Source of the DNA: Corylus avellana
Taxonomy: Eukaryota; Streptophyta; Magnoliopsida; Fagales; Betulaceae
Direction of reading: 5' to 3'
DNA length: 64,000 nucleotides
Assembly: GCF_901000735.1 (NCBI RefSeq)
Contig: NC_081547.1
Location: 15,270,397 to 15,334,396 of the forward strand
A model generated the notes under the pieces. That model was not told the DNA's origin. It did no database searches and was given only the letters and a program-made list of their open reading frames with translations. The position numbers and the translations under genes were made by a program. Of the stretch, positions 45,497 through 55,737 are shown piece after piece. The first letter of the stretch is position 1; the number at the start of each line of letters is the position of its first letter.

Positions 45497-45850
45497 CGTC
45501 ACGTGTCCCATCCTGACGATCCATTCGACGAGAAAATAGGGAGTCTAACTTTGGTCCCGTTACATGACTGTCCTGATGAGGCTTCTGACAAGAAAAACAG
45601 TAGCTTCAGCTTCAATCCCGTTACATGCCCGTCCTGATGAGACTTTTGACGAGAAAATAGTAGCTTAAGCTTCAGCTTCAATCCCATTACATGCCCGTCC
45701 TGACAAGGCTTCTGACAAGAAAAGAGTATGTATCAGCTTCAATCCCGTTATGTGCCCGTCTTGACGTGGTTCATGACAGGAAACCAGAGAACACTTCTTC
45801 AAGTGCCGTGATGAGCCCATCCTGACGAGGCTTCTGACGAAAAAATAGAG
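45497..45850. repeat. Minisatellite, about 57-60-bp units
   Basis: Roughly six units, each with CCCGT(T/C)A(C/T)(A/G)TG, then CC(C/A)(G/T)CCTGA(C/T)GA(G/C), then CTTCTGACGAGAAAA and an A/C-rich AGCTTCA(A)T spacer. Units vary by substitution and small indels. Lies wholly inside insert X. Confidence 0.85.
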
Positions 45851-46933
45851 AAAACTTCACAACCCCTAAAATCCTGACTCCTTTTTCCCAAATTTTTAAA
45901 CAACAAATAAATTACAAGATTTTTCATTAAATAGACCTTAATCCTTTGTATTTTCTGTGATTATGTGAATAATTGTTATTCGACGATTTTAATTGATACA
46001 TGATTAAGAGGATTTGATAGGTCATGCCTAAGAAAGACGAATCGTTCTAGACCCTAGCTTAGTGTAATTTAGGTAGACGAGTCGTACTAACCAAAGATGA
46101 GTTATGCTTATCCCTTAATTGTGTGTAACTCATTAAGAAATTTGATAGTTCATATCTAGGGAAGACAGACCGTAACCCATCTAGAAGTTAGGCAGACAGG
46201 CAATGCCAACTAAAGATGGATTATACTTATTTCTTAGTAATGGCATTTTCTTGACTACTTAAGTGACATGAGTCTTATCATGCATAGAGTGAATTTCCCT
46301 TGTTAAAATATGATTGACCATTGTTATGCGGTTAGTGGTGAAGTTAACCCAATATTCTTCCCATCATCACAATCTACTTTAGCTTTACTTTTATGCATTT
46401 ACTTTTCAAAACAAAAACAAATCAAGCTTCTTTAAATTAAGATAAAATTAATCCTCAAAGACTTGATAACACTACCAACACAGTCCTTGAGGTTCGACAC
46501 CCTCAATATAGTCCTATCTTATAAGGATTCTTTCTATTGTGAATTTGTGAGTGGTTATTTTATTATTGATAATTTTTGTACAAAAAAAGACCACATCACC
46601 AACCGTGTCTCAGTCCTCTATTGAAGCCAAGTACAAATCCATAGCAAATACAGCGGCAGAACTGCTATAGATACACGCTTTGCTCCGTCATCTTGGCCTT
46701 CACTTGCTTTCTCCACTGACTCTATGGTGTGACAACATTGGAGCAACGTATATCTCGGTATCCACGCCTGAACCAAGCATGTTGAGATAGATTTTCACTT
46801 TGCTCGTGATTGTGTGGATGAAAATTGTTACAAGTTCTTTTTATTCCATGTAAAGATCAGTTGGCCGATGTTCTTACCAAACTAATTGTGTCAACATGTT
46901 TCCAAGACTTTTGTAACAAGTCTTGTGGGAGGA

Positions 46934-47227
46934 TGTTAAACCACATAACATGTTATCCACAACAGAACACATTCAATCAAACACTAATTCTATACGGAGT
47001 TCAAGTGATAACATATTAGATGTAAACAAGTGATAAGGTGATAAGAATGAGCCTTAGCATAGCTAGGAGTCTTTGATGTATAGCTATCTATATATGTTGT
47101 GATCAACTAGGATAAATTCCTAGAGTTCTGTTGTAGATACACTACTCTTGTAACCTCTATAAGTATCAATACAATCTCACCAAGATGAGTATAGGGAAAA
47201 ATATATTTACTATTCAGTGTATTCTTA
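46934..47227 (+). mobile_element. Putative copia LTR fragment
   Basis: Starts TGTTAAACCACATAACATG directly after the purine-rich GGGAGGA that follows copia RNase H, as a 3' LTR should. It has a TATA-free AT-rich body ending near CAGTGTATTC. No second copy or target duplication was found, so the right border is uncertain. Confidence 0.5.
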
Positions 47228-47460
47228 TAAGTTTGTCCGAATACTCTTGGCCATTGCTGCACATTTTAACTATGAGATTGGGCAAATGGACGTCAAGACT
47301 GCCTATATGAATAGGCAACTTGACAAAGACATCAATATGATGTGACTAGACAACTTTATAGCTGAAAATAAGGAGATATGGTGTATAAATTGCAAAGGTA
47401 CCATTTGTAAACTTAAGCAAGCATCTCGATCATGGAACATCAAGTTTAGTGAGACTAAGG
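47228..47460 (+). pseudogene. Copia reverse transcriptase fragment
   Basis: Reads, with frame changes, LAIAAHFNYEIGQMDVKTAYMN, QLDKDINM and CKLKQASRSWNIKF, which are conserved stretches from the first half of copia RT. The catalytic YVDD region is absent. It is probably from a different copia insertion than the RNase H at 42.5-46.9 kb. Confidence 0.75.
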
Positions 47461-49217
47461 CTGTAAACAAGCCAAGCCGAGTTGCATTTTGGCAATCCTG
47501 GCTCGGCTCATTTTAAAGGGTATATAATTGAGCCGGTCTCGAGCTCCAACCAAGCTGGGAAACCATTACTCGAACTCAGCTCGTTGGGAAGGTATAGTAG
47601 CTTGAGATCAAGCTCGAGATCGCTACAAGGGCAATTTTGAGCCAAGCTGAGCACTCGAGTGGCTCGGCTCAGCTCGAGCTAGAGGTATGGTATTTCCCAT
47701 CTGCAACAAAGGAAAACAAAGAGAAAGCTTGAGACACTGCAAAAATGGCTTAAACCATCGGTAACAAGCAACAGGCTCAAACGAATTTCAAATCTTAAAA
47801 TGGAAAAAAAAAACTTAAACCTCGAACATATATATCAAATTGACAAAATAAAAAGCAACAATAGATTGCATAAAATGTTAGAGAGAGAGACTTGTTGGCA
47901 CAAAGGCAAACGATGACACCAGAATTCTGAATCTACAACGAGGTTTTGTCAATAGGAGACAAAGAGAATAGTGGAAGTTAGAAGAGAAGGGAAGTAAAAT
48001 AAAAAGTGACCTGTAAAATGAGATGGTGCAGGTGATGAAGTGCAGGGGTCTTTAGGGTTAATAGGATTGAACAATTAAGATGGTGAGATGTGTATGGTCT
48101 CTTATATTCACAGCCGTTTGATCAACTTTGAAGCAAGTGGGGGTAGTTGAAAAAATTTAATATAGATGATAAGAAATGGACCGTTAGGATGTCCCAAGAT
48201 AAATCCAACAGCTGGAATGTGTTTGTGTGTCTCTAGAACATGCATGGGCAACACGTGTTCAAGTCTAATTTTCAAAAAAAATATTAAACGGTTAGATTAA
48301 AATATAAGATCTCTAATAGTCTTTAGAGTTTTATAGGACTGAATGCTTAAGATGGTGAGATTTATATGGTCTCTTATATTCATAGTCGTTTGATCAACTT
48401 TCAAATAAGTGGAGGTAGTTGAATGCATTTAATGCAAACGATAAGAAATGGACTGTTAGGATGTGCCCAAATAATCCAACAGCTGGGATGTGTTCGTGTG
48501 TCTCTAGAATCTGGATGAACAACATGTGTTCAATTTCAATCTTCAAAAAAAATATTAAATGGTCAGATTAAAAGCTAACCATCCGATCTTAAGAAAAATA
48601 AATAGAATAGAAGTATAAATCGTCTAATCTTTAAAAAACTTAAAAAATAGTACTTTTTTTAAGTAAAAAAAAAAACGTTTTAAGTAAACAACTTACCTTA
48701 CACCACCAAATATAAATAAATTATCATTTTTTGTAATTTAATAATATTACTTATTCTACAAATTATTCTAGAAAATCCATTATGAATAGAAAATCTTTAA
48801 TTATGATTTATTAATGAAAATCATAAAGTCCTACTTAAAAAAAAAAAAAAAAATCAATATGTTAAAAAAAAAAACTAATATTAATATATTTTTAAAAAAT
48901 AATATGTTAGTATATATACTAGCATATTATGACATTAATTAGTTATTATTATATAATATTAAGTTAATATAGAATGTTATACACTTAATTAATATATAAA
49001 GTTTGAGTATGTATATTAGTAATTAAGTTAGTATATATATTAACTAACTAGTTAATTTATGTTAGTGTGTATACATACTAAATTAGGGGTGATTTCACTC
49101 CTATTAATATGATATACTTATATATGTTATATTTTATTCTTATAACTTATTATATACTTAACTATAATTAATATACACTAACATGATAACATATTAACTA
49201 ACTAGTTGCTACTTTAA
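47461..49217. other. Non-coding: GCTCGG-rich segment, tandem duplication, AT-rich tail
   Basis: 47461-47695 is a run of GGCTCG/CGAGCC variants beginning AGGCTGTAAACAAGCC, similar to ends of plant non-autonomous DNA elements. 48049-48580 is a tandem duplication (separate entry). 48600-49217 is AT-rich with several poly-A runs. No gene was recognised. Confidence 0.6.
48049..48580. repeat. Tandem duplication, two units of about 265 bp
   Basis: Units 48049-48321 and 48322-48580 share long strings in order, including AAGATGGTGAGAT, TATGGTCTCTTATATTCA, CGTTTGATCAACTTT, GATAAGAAATGGAC, CCAACAGCTG and TTCAAAAAAAATATTAAA. Obvious differences between units show the duplication is old. Function unknown. 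Confidence 0.85.
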
Positions 49218-49226
49218 TAATAATAA

Positions 49227-49480
49227 GGGTTAATATCCATTTTGGTACTTGGGTTTTAATGCTTTTATTTTTTTTTTCCTATGGGTTTTAAAACATGACA
49301 AATCTAGTACCACAGATTTTGGAAAAGACTAAATCGCCACTTTCGTTAATTTTCGTCAATCCCCCACAAACGGAAGTCCACAACATCGCCAAGTAATCAC
49401 GTAATATCACGACACGTGTCCACCTAAAAAAGAAAAAACTAAACCGTAAATCCACGTCGGTATAACATTAAACTTAAACT
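49227..49480 (+). repeat. MULE left terminal inverted repeat
   Basis: Aligns as inverse complement with the right end: TTTTAAAACATGACAAATCTAGTACC, AATCACGTAATATC and CGTGTCCACCTAAAA blocks occur in both. Differences include several substitutions and small gaps. Confidence 0.88.
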
Positions 49481-49989
49481 AATTTGATCTCCTTCTTCCT
49501 CAACCGAAGCTTCCTTCTCCATTTACCCCTAAATTGCATGAACCCTAGACCACAAGCTCCACAGTCAGTTCTACATTACCACTCAAATCGAGCTAAAATC
49601 CGACTCACGTGTAGGTATGGGAATGTCGAGCTGCCTTTCCTTCTTCTTCGTCAACCCAGAGCTACACACCCAGTTATCCCCGAATGACCTGAACCCTAGA
49701 ATCGAGCTTAAATCGTTTGTCCCCAAATTGAGCTTCAATCTGGGTTGCAGATGCACACGTAAGGGATCTCAATCTGCTTTCCATTCGTTGACAGTGAGAA
49801 CTCACACTGGAAGGCATGAAGAAGAAAATGTCATCACGTCAAGAACGAGCATCCAATGGCAAAGAATCTTCTCTCGGCTTGGATAACGTATCTACTCAAA
49901 CTCAAGCCAAAATTTCAGCTTTGGTTTTTTTAGTGATTACGGTACCCAAATTAAGCTAGGGTTCACGCAATTTTCCTTAGGAGTAGCAA

Positions 49990-50628
49990 ATGAAGTCATC
50001 TTCTGGATCTGGGTCTACTTCGGTGGACTATACTTAGATGTCCTGGGTTTATTATTGCTCGTGACCTACACCTTTGAAGACATCCTGGACTCCAGAAAAC
50101 CCTAGAAGAAGATTTTGGGGCTATGCTACTTATGATTCTAACGTGAGTAGTCTCATTGCACCACAAATCTATACATGTTTTACATCAAACACATGAAATT
50201 TTTCAAAATTGAAGTGCTAATAACCATCTAGAAGGTGTGTGTATTGGTTTAATTGATATTTTATGTATATGTAGAGAAAAGCAGCATGCCGATTTTTCAA
50301 ATGGATGGACAAACCAATTTGTGAAAGGGGTATGAAAGTTATTCATGCACTGTTGGCTAAGATAAAAGAGCTGGAGAATGAAAATGTTCATCTTTTGGCA
50401 ATGGTGAAAGACCTTGAGAGTGAACGTGATGACCTTCAGACTGAACGTGATAGCTACATTGCAATGGTAAATCAACTAGAGAAGGATGATGACAGACAAT
50501 TAGAAATGCTTACCTATGTAGAAAATGAGAAGAATATGTATAAGGCAAGAGAAAAATTTCTCATGTTTGGTTTATTGTTGTCATGGTTGATAATAGTGTT
50601 GATTGGCATCGTTGCACTAATCAAGTAA
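49990..50628 (+). pseudogene. GRF-type zinc finger / coiled-coil / membrane-anchored protein gene in the MULE
   Basis: Two exons: 49990-50142 (MKSSSGSGSTSVDYT..., donor GTGAGT) and 50275-50628 (acceptor TATGTAG), joined in phase. Across the join the protein reads PLKTSWTPENPRRRFWGYATYDSN then RKAACRFFKWMDKP, the body of a GRF zinc finger. Of the expected Cys ligands only two remain; two positions are Tyr. Exon 1 has in-frame TAG (near 50035) and TGA (near 50062). Exon 2 is intact: about 70 residues of strong coiled coil (KIKELENENVHLLAMVKDLE) and a C-terminal transmembrane helix (FGLLLSWLIIVLIGIVALIK). Role in transposition unknown. Confidence 0.72.
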
Positions 50629-50718
50629 ATGAGTGTTTTGTAATGTTGTATTTATATAAGTGATTAGTTAGACTTGTGTGTTATTGCACTAACCAACTAA
50701 ATGTTTTGTAATGTTGTA

Positions 50719-51016
50719 CAATATGTTGGTATACCAATTTGGACCATTTTGCATACCCACCAAAAAAGTTGAAATTGATATAATTTAGCCACAAATATGC
50801 CCTAATGCATATTTGTCACAATATGTTGGTATACCAATTTGGATCATTTTGCATACCCACCAAAAAAGTTGAAACGATATAATTTAGCCACAAATATCCC
50901 CTAATGCATATTTGTCACAATATGTTAGTATATCAATTTGGACCATTTTTCATACCCACCAAAAAGGTTGAAAATATATAATTTAGCCACAAATATGCCC
51001 TAATGCATATTTTTCA
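50719..51016. repeat. Three tandem ~99-bp units inside the MULE
   Basis: Units start at 50719, 50819 and 50918 with CAATATGTT(G/A)GTAT and run through CATACCCACCAAAAA(A/G)GTTGAAA and GCATATTTGTCA. Only a few substitutions separate them. Located just 3' of the GRF-like gene. Confidence 0.92.
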
Positions 51017-51823
51017 CAATTTCCATAAATGTACATGCACTCCATCCAATACAAACAACAAAAAATAATGGCCGACAAAAAAAATCCAAATATGCCATAA
51101 ATTCCAACTAGAAAAGAACATTCAAACTAAACAAGTACGTTCACAATCTGAACCATATCATCTACATTCAAACATCAAACATCCAAATACGCCATAAATT
51201 CCAATGAAACAAATATGGCACAAATGTCCATTAACCTACATTGTCATAAAAAAACTATAAGGGGGCATATTAGTACTCAAAAATTCCATATAGTTGGACA
51301 TCACTTCTTTTGTACAAAAATTACACAATTGTCATATTCATAAAATTCCTATTGTGTTGCTCTAAATTGTGTTGGTTGTGGATGAGGTTGGTGTTGCCCC
51401 ACTGGCTGTGATTGCCTAACCTGCATCAACATAAGCAATACAATTAATACTATGCACACAAATTAGCTTAAAATGGCAGCCTAATCTACTACACAACAAA
51501 CAAACTTGAGGAACTCACCATTGAGTGTAACCTAGCTGACCTTCTCCTTTTCACCTTGATGGAACTCCTACTTTGTCCACTCGGGATGATAGTTGGATTT
51601 GGCGTGTCAGTTGCATGAGTTGTCTGTGAGGTACCTCCCTGTCATACCATATAATAAAAAAAAACATTAATATGGAAAACATTAAAAATATCAAATGTCA
51701 AACTACCCTCAATATTATGTACAAACTCACCTCAGTGTTAGTGTTCAGCTTTGGCTTCTTAACCTTCTTTGACCATATCTTCCTATTTAGATTCTGTGGT
51801 TGGGTGCAACCCTAGCGTTGTGC

Positions 51824-54478
51824 CTAGCTGATTGTAATTTCCACACCGTACATCATACCCCTTCGACTGACCTTAACATTTTCATCAGGCTCGTTTTTAT
51901 CAGCTCCTCTTGTTCTCACCTTCTTCGGCCTACCTCGTTGTTTTTTGGGTAAAGGTGGTAGTGTGGGTTCCTCCTCATGGAAAATATCACAATCTTTAGG
52001 GCCAAGCATTGGCTCAATGCTATATGCGTATAACTTCTTATATGTATCCATTGAATACCACTTACTTACATACTTCTTTGAAGTTTTCCTATTTGCATAA
52101 ATTGCACAGCAAGCATGAGGGCATGGAATCCTATTCAACTGCCACCTACCACATTCACAGATTCCTAATTTTAGATTGACAACCCTCCTAACATCATGAC
52201 TGTAGTCAACCTCAAATGTCAAGTCATTACTCTAGTGAGAGATGTAATTCCTAGCCTCTGACTTGTTCATGTCTAACTTTTTCACAATCTTAGGGCAAAT
52301 AGCACTAGTTGACATTGCTGTACCATTTCTTTTTTGGCTAATCCGATTCATCAGTTGCCACCTTATCATCTCCATGCCAGTAAGAATGGGCTAATCTCTA
52401 GCTTCAATTACACCTGCATTGAAAGTCTCAGTTGTATTATTCAAAAGTATGTCACTGCAACCGTACTCCCTAAAAACATGTCTTGACCACATCTTTGAAT
52501 TCACCTTCGCAATGTAATCATGGGTTGTTGTATCTATTCCTTTTATCACAAACATGTAGTACTTGAATTGATTTGCATTTACTGCTCAAGTTGCACCCCA
52601 CAATGCATCCTTGTATTCCTTGCCTTTGTAACCCTTGTTCTTTAAGTTCACATACAAATGTCTAACACATAACCTATGCTTCACATCAGGCATCAGATAC
52701 TCTATGGCTTCCATTAGTCCTTGTGTAAGAATATCACAATGTAATTAATAAATGTTAAATTTTAATTTTCTCACAAATGAATAATATTCATTCAATTAGG
52801 ATGTCAGGTTATTACATTTTGTCTGTCGAACATAAATGACCATGTGTACTCCCTTGAATTCCCAATATCCTCCAACACAGTGCTCAAAAACCATGTCCAT
52901 ATGGCTTTGCTTTCGGTCTCGCATATAGCATATGCTATTGAGAAGATGTCATTATTCACATCCCGTGCAATGGCAGCATGTAGCTACCCACTATGCTGAC
53001 CTTTCATAAAGCAGGCGTCCACACATATCATCAACCTACATCCATCCAAAAAAACCCCGCTTACAAGAAGCTAGGGAAACATACATCCTTTGGAAGAATA
53101 TCCCATCTCTTTGTATGTAAGCTGAGCTACCGGGATTCCACTTACGTATTGCACTACAATATGGCCTTATAAGTTTGTATTGCTCATCATGCAACCCGGT
53201 TATCAATTTCAATGCCATTCTTTTGGCAAGGTGGCAAGCAAGCAAAGTCATCTCCACATTGTAATCCCTTCAAATCGCCTCTTTCAAAGCACTCGCCTTC
53301 CAATTAGCTTAATCTCTGAAGGTATTAGCCTACCAGTGTGCTGCCCACTTGATTGACGTTCTTTTATTGTAGTAATGACTTCCATAGTTATGAACATTAA
53401 ATAATGTCTTTATTTGAAAGTATTTGGTGTTACTCTTCCATAACGCATATACTCTCTATCCACATTTTTTCTTACAATAAGCTAAAACACACTTTTTCTC
53501 GTTATGCACGTATGTGTAATCGAATGAATTATGCACTGCATACAGCTGTAGTACCTCTTTAAACTCCGATGGGTTTGCAAATAACTGTCCCACATATATT
53601 TCTACCTTCACTTTAAGGTCAGTCAATCCATGCCATTCCAGATACTTTCTTCTTTTTCTTTTCATTGTACCTTCATCATTTCACTTTCTAAGCTGCACAG
53701 TTCATGACTTTCCACACCCTCTTCATTCGGCTATTTGAATTTACCATTTCTAGCGTGAACCTCCTTATCAGCTGATGATGATACACCCCATGGTTTGAAT
53801 CACTTTGATGTAGCCTCCCTAGCTACCCATAGAATTTCTTCATTTTTTCCTTACATAAATTCTTCATTATCATCAACCTTGTAATAGAGAGGAGACACCT
53901 TACCATACTGATAACCAAGGTACACTTCCACTAGGGTTGTAATATTTGAGTAACCTAACACAGAAATATCTAAATCAAGAAAAGTCATCACTTTCCCCCC
54001 TACATACTCCATATGTGGTCTACAAAATGAACCATGATGGTGAATAACGAGATCAATGGATCTTGTTAGTGGTGATCCTGCATGAACAAAATAATGGCCA
54101 TGTGAGACAAATACATACCTACGTACCAAATCCATCTATCATGCACATTGGCCCCCACCCACCAAACAACCCCACAACAATAAAGAAGTCTTCAAAAGCA
54201 TACAAACTCAAACAATAGCCCATTGACAACCAACACAACACAACACAACAACCAATTTCCAATGTGAAAAAAGGTGAGAACTTTATACTATGCTTCGAAA
54301 CGGACAAAAAGTACTACACTGAGGGACAACTACAAAAACAAGCAGCCATAAAAGTGAATGCAACCTACCAATTACATATGCTAAATAGTATTAAAAAAAC
54401 ACCCCACTAGTCGGGGATTTAGTTTAGCAAAGCAAAAGTACATACCTCCAACTCTACGATTTCTCTGAGGTGGTCTCA
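51824..54478 (-). pseudogene. MULE transposase (mudrA-type), decayed
   Basis: Minus strand. Exon 1 is 54446-54478 (MRPPQRNRRVG), donor GTATGT; exon 2 begins at 54077 after an ATGCAG acceptor and continues SPLTRSIDLVIHHHGSF in frame. Order: N-terminal PB1-like segment (54077-53851); MuDR DNA-binding domain (about 53640-53300: FANPSEFKEVLQLYAVHN, VLAYCKKKCG); MULE DDE core (about 53030-52400: DACFMKGQHSG, AAIARDVNNDIFSIAYAI, WTWFLSTVLED); SWIM zinc finger (CECGRWQLNRIPCPHACC at about 52160); basic AT-hook-like KKQRGRPKK. Stops occur near 53850 and 53455 and at several other points. The DRQ/GLMEA junction near 52735-52810 is interrupted, perhaps by a small intron. Confidence 0.88.
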
Positions 54479-54832
54479 TTTTACTCCTCCCGCGTATAAG
54501 GTCTCTACCAATGTGCTCAAATCAAGTCACCCATTACGATTTAAAAAATACTCAAACAATAGCCCAGGCCACGTTCGCAAGGTCAATTTACTGCCCGAAA
54601 TTGACCCACTCCACCCACGATAATCCTCAAACTGAAACCCAGACTACTTCCAATCAAAATCCCAACACAGACTACTCCCAATCGAAAGCAAACCCTAGAC
54701 CAACACGAGAATCCAATAACCCTAAATTGCAATCGCAGAAAATTTGGGGGAAAACTAGTTAGTCTGAACCCTAGCCGACGACGAACGTGAAAAATGGGAT
54801 AAAGAGGGAAAAATGTCAAATTATTTCAATTT

Positions 54833-55079
54833 TTTATTTAAGTTTGTTATATCGACATGGATATACCCTTTTTTTTTCTTTTAGGTGGACACATGTCGCG
54901 ATATTACGTGATTACGAGGTGATGACATGGACTTCCGTTAGTTGGGGATTGATAGAAATTAACGGAGGTGGTGATTCAGTCTTTTCCAAAATTTGAGGTA
55001 CTAGATTTGTCATGTTTTAAAACCCAGGGAGAAAAAAATAAAAACATTAAAACCTAGGTACCAAAATGGTTACTAACCC
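54833..55079 (-). repeat. MULE right terminal inverted repeat
   Basis: Inverse complement of 49227-49480. The transposase start codon (54478) lies about 350 bp inside, so this TIR probably carried its promoter. Confidence 0.88.
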
Positions 55080-55088
55080 TAATAATAA

Positions 55089-55735
55089 TGATGATAATAA
55101 TATATGTACATAAAATACTATGTAACTTAAACCCTAATCCTTAACTATGCTTACTTAGTTACTTAACTAGTAATTATATGTTCATATGGCGCAATATTAG
55201 ACCATATGGTCATGTAACTAAATTCGAATGATAATTCAGTGATCTAAATTCTAATGATAATACCTAATATGTGTTTGTAACAAATACATTGTTGATCCTA
55301 ATGTCAATCAGTTGATTTGTAATATATATGATCATATGATCTAACAATTCACATAATCTTAGAACATGCAATGTATCACTTTACTATAGTTAGTATTTAT
55401 TATTTAGTATGTTAATACTTACTTTTATACTAACTATTTAATATAGTTAAATATTTAATTAGTTAACAACTTAACCATATGTCATAATATTTCATACTAA
55501 CTAATATTTCATGTAACTTATGTTAATTAACTTTTTTTTTTTAAAAAAAAAAAAAAATAGTTAACTTACTTAGTAATACTCACTTCAAAAAAAAACTTAG
55601 TAATACTAATATATATAAGCACACATATATACTAACTTAGTAATTTTGTATGTTCTATATCCATTGAAAAATCCAACAACATATGTATGTGTCGCTTGAC
55701 TTGCATTGCGGTCTATAATGGAAAGTGGTGGTACC
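55089..55735. other. AT-rich spacer
   Basis: Between the MULE and the FAR1-like remnant. Many ATAT, TTAGTTA and homopolymer runs (poly-T/poly-A at 55531-55557). No coding or repeat structure recognised beyond this. Confidence 0.7.
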
Positions 55736-55737
55736 TA

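Larger units (their letters stand above)
43428..45945. mobile_element. Insert X in LTR2: unclassified repeat carrying a minisatellite
   Basis: About 1.1 kb of DNA foreign to LTR2 (borders uncertain by about 15 bases), itself split by a solo LTR1. No coding domain is recognised. It includes GTGGAAAACCCTTTGAACC near 43550 and the 45497-45850 minisatellite. A copia-type LTR is possible but unproven. CTTTG occurs at both borders and could be a target duplication. Confidence 0.5.
42699..46598 (+). mobile_element. LTR2 solo copy, interrupted by insert X
   Basis: Starts TTATAAGCATCGAATGTTGC and ends AAAGACCACATCA, with CCAAC at 42694-42698 and 46599-46603. 42699-43425 and about 45946-46598 align with the two halves of the LTR2 copy at 20326-21703 (shared CTTCTCTTGTCTT on the left; TTTTCTGTGATTATG and TGAGGTTCGACACCCTCAAT on the right). 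Without the insert it would be about 1.38 kb. Confidence 0.85.
42523..46933 (+). pseudogene. Ty1/copia RNase H remnant split by a nested LTR2
   Basis: 42559-42698 reads [27 protein letters not shown], the start of copia RNase H. It resumes at 46599 with TVSQSSIEAKYKSIANTAAELL, LWCDNIGATYISV and, with frame changes, the QLADVLTK end near 46870, then GGGAGGATG before an LTR at 46934. The frame joins at a CCAAC duplication on either side of LTR2. RT and integrase are not attached to this copy. Several stops are present. Confidence 0.85.
49227..55079. mobile_element. Mutator-like element (MULE) with long TIRs
   Basis: 5.85 kb flanked by the 9-bp repeat TAATAATAA (49218-49226 and 55080-55088). 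Terminal inverted repeats of about 250 bp (49227-49480 and about 54833-55079) begin GGGTTAATATCCATTTTGG on the left and GGGTTAGTAACCATTTTGG (complement) on the right. They include a conserved ATCACGTAATATC box. Inside are two divergent gene remnants: a GRF-like zinc-finger gene on plus and a mudrA-type transposase on minus. TIR differences and coding lesions indicate an inactive copy. Confidence 0.92.

Noticed and set aside
45497..45850. Possible CRISPR-like array because of regular repeats and spacers
   Set aside because: Plant nuclear DNA, and units vary along their length; it is a minisatellite.
49484..49886. Open frames between the MULE left TIR and the GRF-like gene
   Set aside because: Overlapping short frames without similarity. 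They may be leader of the GRF-like gene but give no protein evidence.
54511..54819. Open frames on both strands next to the MULE right TIR
   Set aside because: Short, overlapping and antisense to each other; this is the transposase 5' leader region.
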